Positions 41,141-52,793 of a stretch of 64,000 nucleotides of DNA are shown in pieces. The DNA comes from Undaria pinnatifida. Lineage: Eukaryota; Sar; Phaeophyceae; Laminariales; Alariaceae. Where the stretch lies: positions 18,136,125 to 18,200,124 of the forward strand of contig JABAKD010000016.1 of assembly GCA_012845835.1 (NCBI GenBank), read 5' to 3'. Both the position numbers and the translations under genes were made by a program. Each line of letters opens with the position of its first letter. Positions within the stretch are counted from its first letter, which is position 1. The notes beneath the pieces were generated by a model. That model was not told where the DNA came from. It did no database searches and saw only the letters and a list, made by a program, of their open reading frames with translations.

Positions 41141-42258
41141 GTGGTAAAACAAAGGGGCCCAAAACCTAGGCGACGAAACTCCTTAGCACATGACCTCGGC
41201 AATGACTCAACCCCCTCAACGCCGAAGAAAGCTTCAGACAAAATACGGGCATGGATTATAGAAAAAAAAAATATATATATATATATACCTGAATCGAAGG
41301 TACCTCGCCCGATATGACACGAGGCGGTGGCTGCGCCATCCGTCCTGCCCCCACACAAAAGTGGGCTGCTGCTACCTACCTCGCTATCGGTACGACCAAA
41401 AAAGAGTTATGCAGAGACACCACGACCAAAAATCGAAGCCACAAACCACAAATCTACACTACGATAACACCGGGGGGTGTGTTATCTTATGTACCCCGGG
41501 TGATAAATCGATGGTTTGTCAGAAACGCCCGAAATTATCACCGGGGTGTCGTATCCTGTGTGGGGGGTGATTTCTTATGTACTGGTGATATCTTGTGTCA
41601 GTTACGGTATAACCAAGAGGAGGTACTATTCTAGAAACGTGAGATTTTTGTACATCTTGTACGATTAACCAGAGAAGGTTTGCTCGCCGCCGACTCAACC
41701 ACAATCAGACACATGCGGAGCCACAGAAGCTGAAACTTCGTGAGGGCCAGTAAGGTGATTTAATATGGCCATTGTGTGGAGGACAGGTTTTGGGAAAGAT
41801 AGGTAGGATGATCGTCACACACGTTCGATCGAAAGATGGTCCAGCGGGAGGTATAATCCATCCGAAGATATTCCAATCACTCCGGCGTATTCGGTGCATA
41901 ACGGAACCGATCTGCCGATGAGATCACCTAGCGCGCTCCTTGGCACTCTCACGCCCTTTATCTATAGAGTGAAGGAAGGCTCTCTCCTTGCCTCACGTCG
42001 CATATAAGAAGAGTGCCCCTGACAGGGGGGAAAAGCTGCCATGTCGATTGGGATCCTCTCCAGAGTAGGGGCTTCATATACATGTATGCCCCTCTAGGAA
42101 AAACCCTGTAAACTGAGGAATTGCGCAAAGGGTTTATTGTGCACGCAGAGAAGCGGCTACCCACACCTCCACACCTGTCCTTAAACTCAGCAGGGGCCCG
42201 GGGCTAGCGCCGTTGTTCGTCCGGCTAGACAGGTGGACCCAGATGCAAGAAACTGATG

Positions 42259-42489
42259 CTATACAGAGTACAGAGACAGAGTGATAACGTCTTGTGACCT
42301 TCCCAGGTCTCGCAAACAGGCTTCCATATCAAAATATATGAGGGCATCCAAGGATGGGCCCCGACGCCACAAGTTCTTCAGCGTTCTGCTCGTGGATTTT
42401 CTTTGTTTTTTTACGCTTTCTGCCACGGAAGACTCGTAGTTAGCGAGGGCGGTCATGGAATAGTTCAGTAACAAGCTCTCGATCGTCAT
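42259..42489 (-). CDS. Small open reading frame of unknown status
   Basis: A 76-codon frame begins MTIESLLLNYSMTALANYES. It is unusual here because its composition is balanced rather than low complexity. No domain was recognised, no splice partners were found, and the area is intergenic. It may be a fragment of a mobile element or chance. Confidence 0.15.
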   Translation of the reverse strand: MTIESLLLNYSMTALANYESSVAESVKKQRKSTSRTLKNLWRRGPSLDALIYFDMEACLRDLGRSQDVITLSLYSV

Positions 42490-43744
42490 TCACTGGGCGA
42501 TGTGGAGGTGGTGCGAAACAGTACAACCTTCGTTTACTGAAAGATGTACTGTAACGAAGCGCCAACTATAAGCGGTGGAGTGCTGTTCTCCAAAAATATT
42601 AATTTTACGAAAACATGTACCCTGGCACCAGATATTCGTCTAACATTTATTCAGGGCCTCCACTGCCACCGAGCACGCAATTGGCAAGCACCAAGAGGTG
42701 AGGGGAGGGAATCGGTTTGGGGTGGGAGTTGAAACAACGACAACGCAAACAACAAAAAGTTATCACTTTGTTCTTCACGAGTAGTTAATCTCTCACCTAA
42801 TAATCAATCGCCTTTGAAACACGGCGAAAACCAACGCACAAACCTGGTACTGCTGTAGTACAGTTTGTCTCTGGCTAAGCCAAATCGCATAAAAACGTGC
42901 AAACGGCAGGGAGCCTCTGGCAGGGCCCTCCAGGGGCAAAAACGCCAGGAAAAGAAGAAAGGAGGTACCATAGCGCCGAGGGGAACAACGTTAAGTGTCC
43001 CCCCCTTTCACTTCCCCTGTCCATATTCTGTCTCTTTGGTTCATTTATTTCTTCCTTCTGCTCCAACGCAACATGGAACATATCGTGCAAACGATACGGC
43101 GAACAGATACAGTGATGCAACAATGAAAACGCCGTCTTTGCTTCTCTCCCTTTTCCTATCTCTGTCGCAGATCTAAGGTCGACGATCCTTCCCTCCCGTC
43201 TGATCTAACGAGCCCCCCCAAAAGCGCTATACCCAGCGCTCCGCCCGTCACGACAGAAAAAGAAAACAGGAAAAAACAGCCAAGAAGCGAAAAAAAATAA
43301 CACTAAAAGAGAAAAATGAGCAAAACAAACATGAACAAGAAAAACGAAAAACGAAAGGAAAAAACATCAAGCGGAAAGACAGAAGACGCAAACAATGCAT
43401 GTCCCTGGAGGGGGGGGGGATCGATCCCAATGCGGGGGCGGTTTTTGCTTGGTTCGTTGATTGGGTTGTCCCTAACTGCTCTCTCTCCCCCCCCCATCCC
43501 CATTTTGATTTTGTTGTTGAGCCGATACTGTAACAGTTTTGCCTGGTAACCCTTTGACACTGCAAAAACATTGCCACTCTAATACCAAGGACTTTTGTCA
43601 CCAAACAAGCGGATGCAGCTACAAAGGGGTTAAGAGTTACCGGCGGGTTTCGTTTCCTTCCTCGCCATATGCATGCCTCGGGTCTTGACATTTCCGTCGG
43701 CGTTTGGGTCGTCGCCCCCCCTCGCTCGTCCTCGTCCGTTTGCT

Positions 43745-44640
43745 CACTGTTGAATTCAACGACCGCGTTAACTCAACGTGAGCTTCAGTGTCAACTTTAG
43801 CCTAAACTTCAATGTCACTATGGATGTTGACTCAATTTGAACGTTCAACGTTTAACGTTATTTTCAACATCAACGTTCGTCGTGAACGTCATATTGAACT
43901 TCAACGATCATCCTTCACGTTAACTTCAACTCCAATGATCGTCGTCAACCTTAACGATTTGTTCTTCCTTGCCATATCCATGTCGCGGATTTTCGAACAG
44001 TTCCGCAGGCGTTTGGGTCGTCGCCGCCCCTAGGTTAATATCGTATCTCGCCCGTTCGCTCCCTGTTGACTTCGACCCTCGCCGTTAACGCTACATTCAA
44101 CTTCAACATTGAATGTATAGTCGACGTCAACTTCGATTTCGTCCATGCCGTTCAACTTCCAGCCCCAACGGTCGTCGTTAACTCAGCTTCAAGTTCCCCG
44201 ATCGCCGTTAACGATAACTTAACTTCAACGACACAACTTGAAGTTGCCGTTAAGTTAACTTCAACCCAAAATTTCTTGAACCTCAACTGCAACGACCGTT
44301 GTTAACATTTGCTTCAACTTTCAGGTTCGTCGTTAACCTCAACTTCAACGATAACCTCGAATTTAACGTTCATTGTTAAATTCAACTTAAGCGTTAACTT
44401 CAACGTTCGGGGTTAAACGCCGGCCTCAACGTGCGTCGCTAACGTTAACTTCCACGGCAATGCCGGCTTTAACGTTCACAGTTTTTTTTTTAGGTCAAAC
44501 TTCAACGTTCAACTTGAACTTGAACGTTAACTTCACATTCAACGGCAACTTAAAAAATAACGCCCATCGTCAACTTCAAAGCCCGTCGATAAACTCAAGT
44601 TTAACGTCGAAGCTGACGTCGTGGACGTTAACGCCGTCGC
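43745..44640 (+). repeat. AACGTTAACTTCAACG satellite
   Basis: About 900 bases consist of degenerate 6-base units (CAACTT, CAACGT, TTAACG, TTCAAC) with no longer fixed period. They lie between the DR1-like/unknown DNA and the 3' end of the UVR gene. The reverse-complement motif is in COX15 intron 4. Confidence 0.75.
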
Positions 44641-44993
44641 TTATTCCTCCGGTCGTCGGCGAACAGCGACGCCGCAAGAATCTGGCGCGCCAACAGGGAG
44701 CCAACGTAAGAAACGACACGCGGAGCGATGGGGGTAGGGAGGAGGGGGGAGGGAAGGAAAGACAAGGAAGGGGAGGGGGGCCATCAAACAAACGAATACA
44801 CAAAGAACACTTGCAACTAACAAACGGAAGAAGACCTCAAAATAGAGAAATAAAACACGTGATCAGCAAACAAACCTGACCAAAGCACATGAACAAAAAA
44901 AGGATACAATCACGTCTAACGCGTAAAGCAACCTCGTTTTTGTATTCGTACCCCATGCCCAACCCCGCCAATCCATCCCTTTCATATCGACCT

Positions 44994-47900
44994 CTAATTA
45001 CTCGCCTTGCATTGATCCACAAACTCAGCGAGGCTGGCTTGGTCGTGGAGGTCTTCGTTGTTGTGCGCAAGGAGAAGCTCGTACGCCACCTGCAATTTTT
45101 GAGATACAGCCGATTCATAGGCGGTGAGTTCACGTGAGATCAACAACAAAACAACAATGACAAACATTCCGACATCCACACCACCCACTACCCCCCCATC
45201 CCCTTCCCCCCCCCCTTCCCCCCCCTCCCTCCCCCCCCGTTCCATTCCCTCATCACCACCCACTCGCCCACCACATACGATGGGAGGCGGGCCACTTCAG
45301 GCGCGTCAAGGCCTTCATTCGGCGAAACATACTAGCTACTAGTTTTAGGTGTCGGACGGCGGTCAGCCAATGAGTCAAACCGCGCTCTTTTATTCATAGC
45401 ATATTTGCCACCCCCACCCCCTCCACCCGCAACCCAACCACCTGCCTACTCAGCTTCCCTCCCCCCCAACCCGTCTACCCACCCCCATCCACCCACCTCA
45501 ACAGCGCTAGCCTGGTCCCCCGTGGCGTGCTGAATGACATCGGTGATGAGCCGCCTCTGTTCCTTCCTGCCCAGCACCTTCTCTTGCCCCAAGGTCCTCA
45601 ACGTCTGTAATCAAATAAACCACATTTTCCCGCGACGAGATGCTTCCTCAGAATGAATTGCGTGCAAAGTTTATATAGCATACCATACTACAGCCCACGT
45701 CTTTCGAGGGTGTGCTTGTAATTTTTTTGGCGTTTCCATCTTCAAAAAAAACTATTTTGTTTTCGTCACGAACGTTGACATCGACTTCCTTCATGTTAGT
45801 GAAACTTTTCAAAGTCGCGATTCGTGACAAGTATCACGATTAGCTAAAATAGAACGTTTCAATGTCACGTTACTTTTTAGCGTTAGGACTGACCCTACAG
45901 AAACATCACCAACATCACAACAGACCATGGACGAAACTAACATCACCAGCATCACGACACACCATTGGCATCACTAATATCAAACATCACGGTGTCACGA
46001 AAAACTACGACCAATCACAATAAAGCACAGCAGCAAATAACGAACCAATACCACACCGTATCAAACCACATCATCAAACCACACCAAACGCCCACCTGCA
46101 TGGTCTTCTTGGTGAGGTTCTCCGTCAGGGGCAGCCCTCGGCCGAGCCTCCACTCCCCCCTCGTCTCCCCCTCGCCAACATCCAGACTCTTGTCATCACT
46201 GTCATCGTCGTCGTCATCGTCGTCATCGTCATCCTCATCGTCCCCGATGATGAGCATGCTGTGGGGCTGAGCCCTGTCAAAACATGGGTGTAGGCGTGAA
46301 TACACACTACCGTATTAATATCAACACACATATCAACCTCGCAGACAAAATCCAAGTACTTTGGGAAAACGTGGGCGTAAATGTGTACATGCCTTCTTCA
46401 TCAGCACAAGGTGCACTCCTTTTTCTTTTGGTATCCTGTTCTCCCGCGGCCGACGGTTTTTGCTTGCGCTTTCAGCTGTGGGGCAATCAAGGGGTAAGTC
46501 GGTACATTATAACCCATGTCGGCATGCCGGCCGAGCTCAGCGGCGCGTGCTCTGAGCATTTAAAGTCCCTGAGCAGGCTCTTTCGTCACGGGGTTGCAGT
46601 CCGCCTCGCTGAGCCGAGTAGCACCATCGAAAAACCCGTTTGTTTTCTATTTCAAATAGACCGCTCCGCGTTGATATTTGCGCTCCGCTTTGATATTTGC
46701 GTGGCCCGTTCCGCTCTCCCGCCCGCTATACAACATCACCAGTCCATTTTTTCTACCTTGTCTGCTGTCTGATATCGCAGAAGCAACAGCAGCAGCATCA
46801 CTCCTTTGCGACAGCCGCGGACGGTGCTTCTGTGTGTATGTGTACGCTTCTGTGCGTATATGTGCGTGGAGTGTGCTGTCATAGGTCATAGAGCCACAAA
46901 ATGATCAAGAAACAGCGGTGGATATTGTTTTTCGAAAGCAGTCGCTCAGCCTCGCAGCCACAAAATAAGCTTTCACACAGCAACAGCAGCAGCGGTACAG
47001 CGGCAGACGTGCTCCAAGCTCTCGCCTTTGTGCCAGTCACGGTGTATGTGTTTGGTTGGTGCACAGCAGCAGGAGGAGATCGAACCACGGCAGTAATTTC
47101 ACGGCCAATGCAACAATCAAACACACATCGTCGGACCTCATACCAGGTATACGAAGCAGACAGCAGAATAAAAAATCAGTAGCGCATACATATCACTGGA
47201 ACGCCTATGTTCCTTTTCGACGTGCGGTGCCCCCGGGGTATCAAGCCAACCCCACCCCGAAGGAGAAACTTGTATAATAAAAATATTGCGGACCAAGCCT
47301 ACAAAAGGGGGAGGGGGGGGGGGGGTATACTCAATTTGTGCATGGCCGTAGTCGTATGACTATAGACCCTCGCATCCCTACTACGCCGGAACAGAGGAAA
47401 GTCGTATTTTTCACCAACCAGGCCGACATTGCTTGCACCAAGCGCGAAGCCCCGTGAGGTGTTCGGCGAGTCGCATGAAGGGTGAACTGCATCCTCCCAA
47501 GAACCACTCGCAAGACGGACTTCGGCACCTTTTTGCCTACTCTCTTGGATACGGATGGCAGCGCCAATCACTTACTTTGTTTTCTGGTGTGGCCACTCCA
47601 GAGACAGCAAAGGGTTTTCCTATGTAACTGCCTCGTGGGTGCCTTGCCATACAGTAGGGGGAATCATTTGTGGGGGCATTTTTTCGGAGAGGCTTTCGGC
47701 CACTCGTGCGAGTGACTCCCCTGTTCCGTTTCGGTCTTAAGCTTTCGCGCTATTTTACTCGGCTACATGAATCCGTAATGGAATGGTAAGCTACGCTGCG
47801 CCAAAACAGTCGCCTCAACTACTTTTGGTCCGTGAGGTAGAGAGTCACTCGTGCGACTGACTTAAACGCAGTGGCGAAAATGGGGTTACCGAAGCTTCGG

Positions 47901-50900
47901 TCTGCGAAAAGAAAAAAATCCCAGCACGTCACACCTACAACCGAGGGTGCAGTTCCAACTTCTGGCGTAAGCAGCACGATAGCACGACATAGCACATAGC
48001 ATACCTTCCCGTTGCACTGGGTCCCCGTAGGCTGAACGAAGCCTCGCCTGGTAGCTGCGAGCGCAGCGACTCCAGCATCTCGTCGAGCTTACCATCCATA
48101 TTGATGCCGTTGAAAGATTGGTCCGATAGGTTGATAATGCGGGACATGCCATCCGTGCCCTTAAAAAACAAAACAGGGAGGGGAGGGGGGGGGGGGGTCA
48201 ATAGGACGAGAGGGGGGGAGGGGAGGACGAGTGGGCGGGTGAGGAAGGCGAAGGGGGGAGGTAGAGGAGAGGTTGGGACAGCGGCAGGGAAAGGGCAGGG
48301 CAGGGACGAGGGAGGACGTGCGAGAGAAGGGAAGAGGTAGGTGGGGGGTGTCAGGGGTAATGAGTGGGGGGGCGGAGGAGGAGGGGGGGGGGGGGGGGGG
48401 GGGGGGGCAGGAAGAGGGGAAGAAGGTCGAGGGGGGGGAGAAGGAGAAGCGGGGAGAGGGGACGGCAAAATTGTCATGAGAAGTTTACTCGTGAATTCCT
48501 TCACTACCGCAAATAATACAGGGTACAAGTAGCATGACTCATAATCGATCCGTCGGTAGAACCAACCCCGTCGGTAGTCAACCCATTCAGCACCGTACCC
48601 AAGTTTTGGGGGACAGCCTACGTATAACTAGAAGGGTCCTGACGTCAAGGCTCACCTCTCCCATTTGAAGTCCGCCCAGGCCCATTGCCGCCCGCAGCTC
48701 CTTGCCCGACTGGGGGGGTGGAGGAAGGCTAGCGTGGTGGTGGACCATCAACCACCTGCCGGACGGGCGAACGGACGAACGAACGAACATATGAACACAC
48801 TAATGAAACTACCAGCAAGGGGGGGCACCCTTCACCGTACCGTACACGCGCATACGATAGCTGTCGTCAAGGAACGACAGGGCCTCAGTACAACCTAAGG
48901 CAAGGCAAGGCAAGGCAAGGCAAGGCAAGGCAAGGCAAGGCAAGGCACGGAAGTCTTACACACAATACAAAAAAAATGCTTCAGCGACGGCGGCCGCGGT
49001 GTGCTTCATTATTGTTCCCTCACGGATATCACTTGCGCCAACATACACCTCCCCCCCCCTCCCCCATGCAACAACTGAGTACGCCTCACCCCTCCCCCCC
49101 CCTCACCCCTGCCGCTCTCACCTCCCGCCTGCCTTCCGGTAGATATTGGTCACGTTCAAGTGTCGGGGCTTCTTCTTCTTCTTAGCACTACCCCCGCCAC
49201 TCCCGCCTCCCCCAAGCTGCGCCGACACAGCCTCCTCCATAGCCGAAGCCTGCTTGACGGCATCGCGGGAAGCTATCTCCGCCTTCATGGAGGAGAGCCA
49301 GGAGGCGGCGGTGTCATGGGGACCGCCGCCCGATCCCCCCGTTGTGACTTCCTCTTTGCACTGCACCACCGCGGTGGTTCCCCTCACCCTTATCTTGACG
49401 TCGGTCGGCTGGATATGTTAGATCGTTTGTATATAAAGTAAAAAAATACAGAAAGAAAGAACACGCGGGCGCGCGAGCAGGAGGGCGGAGGGGCGAGGGA
49501 GGCGGGTAAGAGGGGCAAAACCATCCACCATATGTATGGTACAGCAGCATAGTGGGAACTACAGTAATACATATATAAAATAGATATGATGTTGGATCTA
49601 GCTCAAAATTCCCCACCTAGAGTCAAAATACCAACACCAACCACTACAAGTTAGTGGAGAAAAACAAAATATATATTATAAAAAATGAAAATGTTATAAT
49701 AGGACCCTTCCCATTAAGTGAAAAAAATAACCCACATAGTACATTACAAGTACCAACAACGCAGCTTGCAAAGATGAGTATAGACCTTAATTCGTCGAAC
49801 TCACAGCTGACGTCCTCAAATATATATATATAAAAAAGAGGGGTAGGGGGGGGTACTCGTATCATGCATGGCCGTAGTCGTGTCACCTTAGACCATAGAC
49901 CCCCGAATCCCTACAATGCCGGGATGGGGCACGCCGGGTTTTCACCGACAAGGCAGACATACTGACACCCTTTGCGGGGGTGGGGATACAACACGATGAA
50001 TAATGCTTCCGCTTCCGAGCAAGGGGGCAAGTTGATCGGCCAACACGAGGCCTCGTCGACAATAAGGAAGTTTCCGTTGTTTCGCGTGGCTGAGTTGGCG
50101 GGACGATACGACGAATTATGAAGTTGGGTATCGAAAGCAGCCAACTAATTTATTTTAGCCGACTAAAGGCTGAAAAGCGAAGAGAGCCCAAAAAGCCCCC
50201 GGTTGGGCCCTGGGGGATCGCCGCTGGTAAGAGTCTCTTGCCTTGATGATGCTGGTAGAAAAGCGGCCGTCGCCCGAGGAGAAGAGGGACCGCCACGACC
50301 GCGAAACGGCTTGGTGCCCCGTGACTGGTCCATCCCCCGGATGCACGCACATCACGTCATTGCTAGGCATCCACAGCGACGCCATGCGATCCGGGTCCTG
50401 CCTCGCACAAAAAAAAACGAAAAACGATGAAACACACACAAAAAAAAAGTTCTATGAGCAGCCAGAAGTGGGAGCTCCAGAAAAGAGGCAGAAATATTCA
50501 ACGGCTTCGGTAAATAACACTCAAAGGTTCAGGGCAAATAAAGTTTAGCGTTGAACTAAGTTGTATGAATAGCTATTTGACGTACCTTGGCAGTGAAGGC
50601 CGCGTAAAACGCAGAGTTTGTCGACAGTACCGAGGACGTCTCGTCCATATGAATCCTGAAACCGTGCAGACAGAGAGAAAAGCAGACAGCCAGACAAAAC
50701 AACACAATGATCATACATGTGCGCGGATTGCGGGGTCAAGGGATTGCACGGCGGCACGCCTGTCCGTTGAACACAGCACAGTTGGGTGGGGGATGCGCGT
50801 ACAGCCTCCACTGAACACAAAACGAAGAGGTGAGGTGTGCGCGTACGGCCCCAATCCTAACCCTAACCCTGATCCTTCCGCTGGACGAGAACAAGGTAGT

Positions 50901-52793
50901 GTACGTCACCGCTACTATAACCCTAGCCCTAACCCTGGTCCTGACCCTTAATTTTCAAACACACGAAATGAGGGAAGTGCCAAAATCACCCTACCCTCAA
51001 CCCAGACCCTGACCTTCCCCAGGGCACGAGAAAGCTAGTGCACGACAGTTCCTAACCTTAACTCTAACCCTAACCCTTGTCCTAACTAATATTTCAACAC
51101 AACACGAAAGTAGGGAGTGTGCGCAAATTACCCTGACCCCGACCCTTCAACACGACACGAATGGGGGGGGGGGGGGTGCAGACAACCCTATCCCCAATCC
51201 TTGGTCCCGAAAACCCTGGCCTTCATTGCTGCTGCTGTTGACGTGCTGCTGTCGATGTACTGCTGTTAATGTCTCGTTGTCATGTACTGCTGTTGACAAC
51301 TAGCTGTTGATGTAATATTGGTGTACTGCTGTTAAACTGCGGTTGTTGTAATACCACTGTGGACTGGTATACTCCTGCATTGCCATAAAGCTGCTGCTAG
51401 TGAAGATAATACTGATAATGGCGTACTGCTTTTGCACTCCTTCGCGCACATATTATAGCCCCAATACAATATAAAGTAACATTGGTCGCCCCGGTGGCGT
51501 ATCAGGTTATCCTCGAGCCTGGTATAGGTCAGTTTCGTGAGTTCGAGCCCCGCCGAGTGCATACTCGTATAAATTCGTTGGGACTTTTTCTTGTGGACAA
51601 ATTGACTTGCGGAAAGCGCGAGAGCGTGAGTTAGCAACATTCGATGAACAATCGACGAGCAGTGGGATCGCTGAACCCTATGCGCGATAAAAATTGAAGG
51701 CAAGAACCGGGGAGGAGAAGGGATGACACCTGTGGCCACGGCTTGTCCAGAAGCTGGAAAGTGAAAGTGTGCTAAAAAAAAATAAAATTAAAATAAAGTA
51801 GGTAGGCACCAGGTAAATATCAGTTGGTAGATATGCAGTAAACGTGACACGGCACACCAAAAAGGCGAAACACATAACATTCGCGCCCTCTCTTTCTCTC
51901 GCGTACCTGTAGAGCTCGTCTCTGTACAGGGCGGCGCCCTTGTAGTCCTCTTTCTTCACCGCCTTCTCCAACCGCTTCTCCAATGCCTGCACCTCCTCCT
52001 CGAACTCCCACTCCTCTTCCTCCTGCGCGTCCCACACCCCCCCGCCGACGCTACCAACGCCAACATCAACGCCAACACCGTCGCCACCGCCGCTGCTGTT
52101 GTTACTACTGCTGTCGACGTCGCCGCCACTGCTGCTGCTACCAGTCATCATTATGGTAGTGGTGGTGGTGATAACCGATCCCCTCTGTCCCGTTCTCGCG
52201 CGACTACCGCTTCCTCCTCTTTCGCCACCGCCAAACCCACCGCCTACGCTGGCTCTAATAAGGCCTCCACCAAAGCTGCCGCCGAGCATGGGGCCGACGA
52301 CAACCCCTCCTCCCCGACCGGCGCTTAATTCATCGTTAAGCCCGCATGTCGACGAGGTCAGCGTGAGCGAAGACCGTGCCCATCGCGGGTCTAGGATCGT
52401 CATACTGCCGCTGCTGCCGCTACCGCTGGTGCTGGTCCTGCTGGTGCTGGTCCTGCTGGTGCTGGAGGTGGCCCTGCTGCTGCTGCTGCCGCTACTGCTG
52501 GTCCGGCTGATACAGCCCCTGGAGCGGGCCGAGGCTCGTGGCAGGGAAGCTGCTGCGGGGGTGTTGACCACAAAAGCGTGCGCCTTCGCTAATGTGGAGG
52601 TCGTGGTCGTCGTGGCGGCTAGGGCGGCGCAGAGGAAGCCGTAATAGTAGTACGAGGAGGAGGAGGCGTGTTGGGAGGGCCACGTTCTCCTTCTCCGTGC
52701 TACATTGACCCCAGCGGCAGATGTTGTTGCTGTTGTTGGTGGTGGTGCTTGCGGTGCCGTTGCCCGATGCCCCTGAGTTAGAGTCATCACCAT
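44994..52793 (-). CDS. Plastid-targeted UVR-motif and SnoaL/NTF2-like domain protein
   Basis: Nine exons, minus strand: 52793-51907, 50655-50586, 50397-50242, 49408-49122, 48755-48656, 48159-48005, 46273-46096, 45604-45497, 45089-44994 (678 aa; phases agree at every junction). The leader has an Arg cluster, a hydrophobic stretch (about 51-62) and AKAHAF|VV at 70-75, a heterokont ASAFAP-type signal. A Gly/Ser-rich region follows. Residues about 262-296 are a UVR motif (LEKRLEKAVKKEDYKGAALY RDELYR), a helical pairing motif known from UvrB/UvrC and plant plastid proteins. Residues about 306-475 form a SnoaL-like fold: NSAFYAAFTAKDPDRMASLW, DVMCVHPGDG, GHQAVSRSWRSLF, KIRVRGTTAVVQC, NVTNIYRKAGGRWLMVHHHA. 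Then comes an acidic run (about 563-576) and a helical C-terminus. Intron 3 has a GC donor (AAG|GCAAGA). The catalytic role is unknown. Confidence 0.82.
47308..47690 (+). mobile_element. DR1, long copy
   Basis: It starts G(n)TATACTCAATTTGTGCATGG CCGTAGTC. It continues with GACCCTCGCATCCCTA, CACCAACCAGGCCGACATT, CACCAAGCGCGAAGCCCCGT, CGGCGAGTCGCATGAAGGGT, TTTTCTGGTGTGGCCACTCC AGAGACAGC and CTCGTGGGTGCCTTGCC. It lies in intron 6 of the UVR gene. Confidence 0.7.
48170..48470. repeat. Purine-rich G runs in UVR gene intron 5
   Basis: A GGGGAGGAGGACGAG-type purine tract includes an uninterrupted G run of about 27 near 48382-48408. It is quadruplex-prone and the run length is likely assembly-sensitive. 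Confidence 0.75.
48896..48947 (+). repeat. (GGCAA)n pentanucleotide microsatellite
   Basis: Ten perfect GGCAA units in a row lie in intron 4 of the UVR gene. Confidence 0.95.
49846..49968 (+). mobile_element. DR1, short copy
   Basis: G run, TACTCGTATCATGCATGGCC GTAGTCGTGT, GACCCCCGAATCCCTACAATG, GGGGCACGCCGGGTTTTCAC, CGACAAGGCAGACAT. It lies in intron 3 of the UVR gene. Confidence 0.7.
50850..51180 (+). repeat. Interstitial telomere-like CCCTAA repeats
   Basis: AATCCTAACCCTAACCCTGA, AACCCTAGCCCTAACCCTGG and AACTCTAACCCTAACCCTTG lie in three clusters separated by a recurring spacer (CACGAAA.GAGGGAGTG, AAGGTAGTG). They lie in intron 1 of the UVR gene. The plant and brown algal telomere unit is TTTAGGG; these copies lack the third T. 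Confidence 0.7.
51483..51585 (+). mobile_element. tRNA-derived SINE-like element, copy 2
   Basis: GGTCGCCCCGGTGGCGTATC AGGTTA gives an A box, and GTGAGTTCGAGCCCCGCC about 40 bases later a good B box (GTTCGAGCCCC). The first 14 bases match the copy at 33208. It cannot fold as a full tRNA cloverleaf with a CCA-end stem, so a SINE is preferred. Confidence 0.6.

Larger units (their letters stand above)
37582..44993. other. Convergent intergenic region, 3' sides of the HMG and UVR genes
   Basis: There is no convincing gene. It contains G-rich stretches (37629-37690, 37850-37865), DR1 fragments, a GCTT tetranucleotide tract (38277-38375), a GTGTGATAA-rich zone (40770-41140, echoed at 41465-41610), an AT run (41267-41288) and a long AACGTTAACTTC satellite. 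The stretches 38.5-40.7 and 41.6-43.7 kb show nothing recognisable apart from one small open frame at 42259-42489. Confidence 0.55.

Noticed and set aside
41640..41900. Possible retrotransposon fragment on the minus strand
   Set aside because: Some stretches read well, but no RT, integrase or protease motif was found and several stops interrupt them.
51483..51585. Candidate tRNA gene
   Set aside because: A and B boxes are present, but there is no consistent acceptor stem or anticodon arm, and a second diverged copy at 33208 points to a SINE.
52099..52644. 181-codon plus-strand frame rich in Leu, Val and Pro
   Set aside because: It is antisense to the Gly/Ser-rich first exon of the UVR gene.
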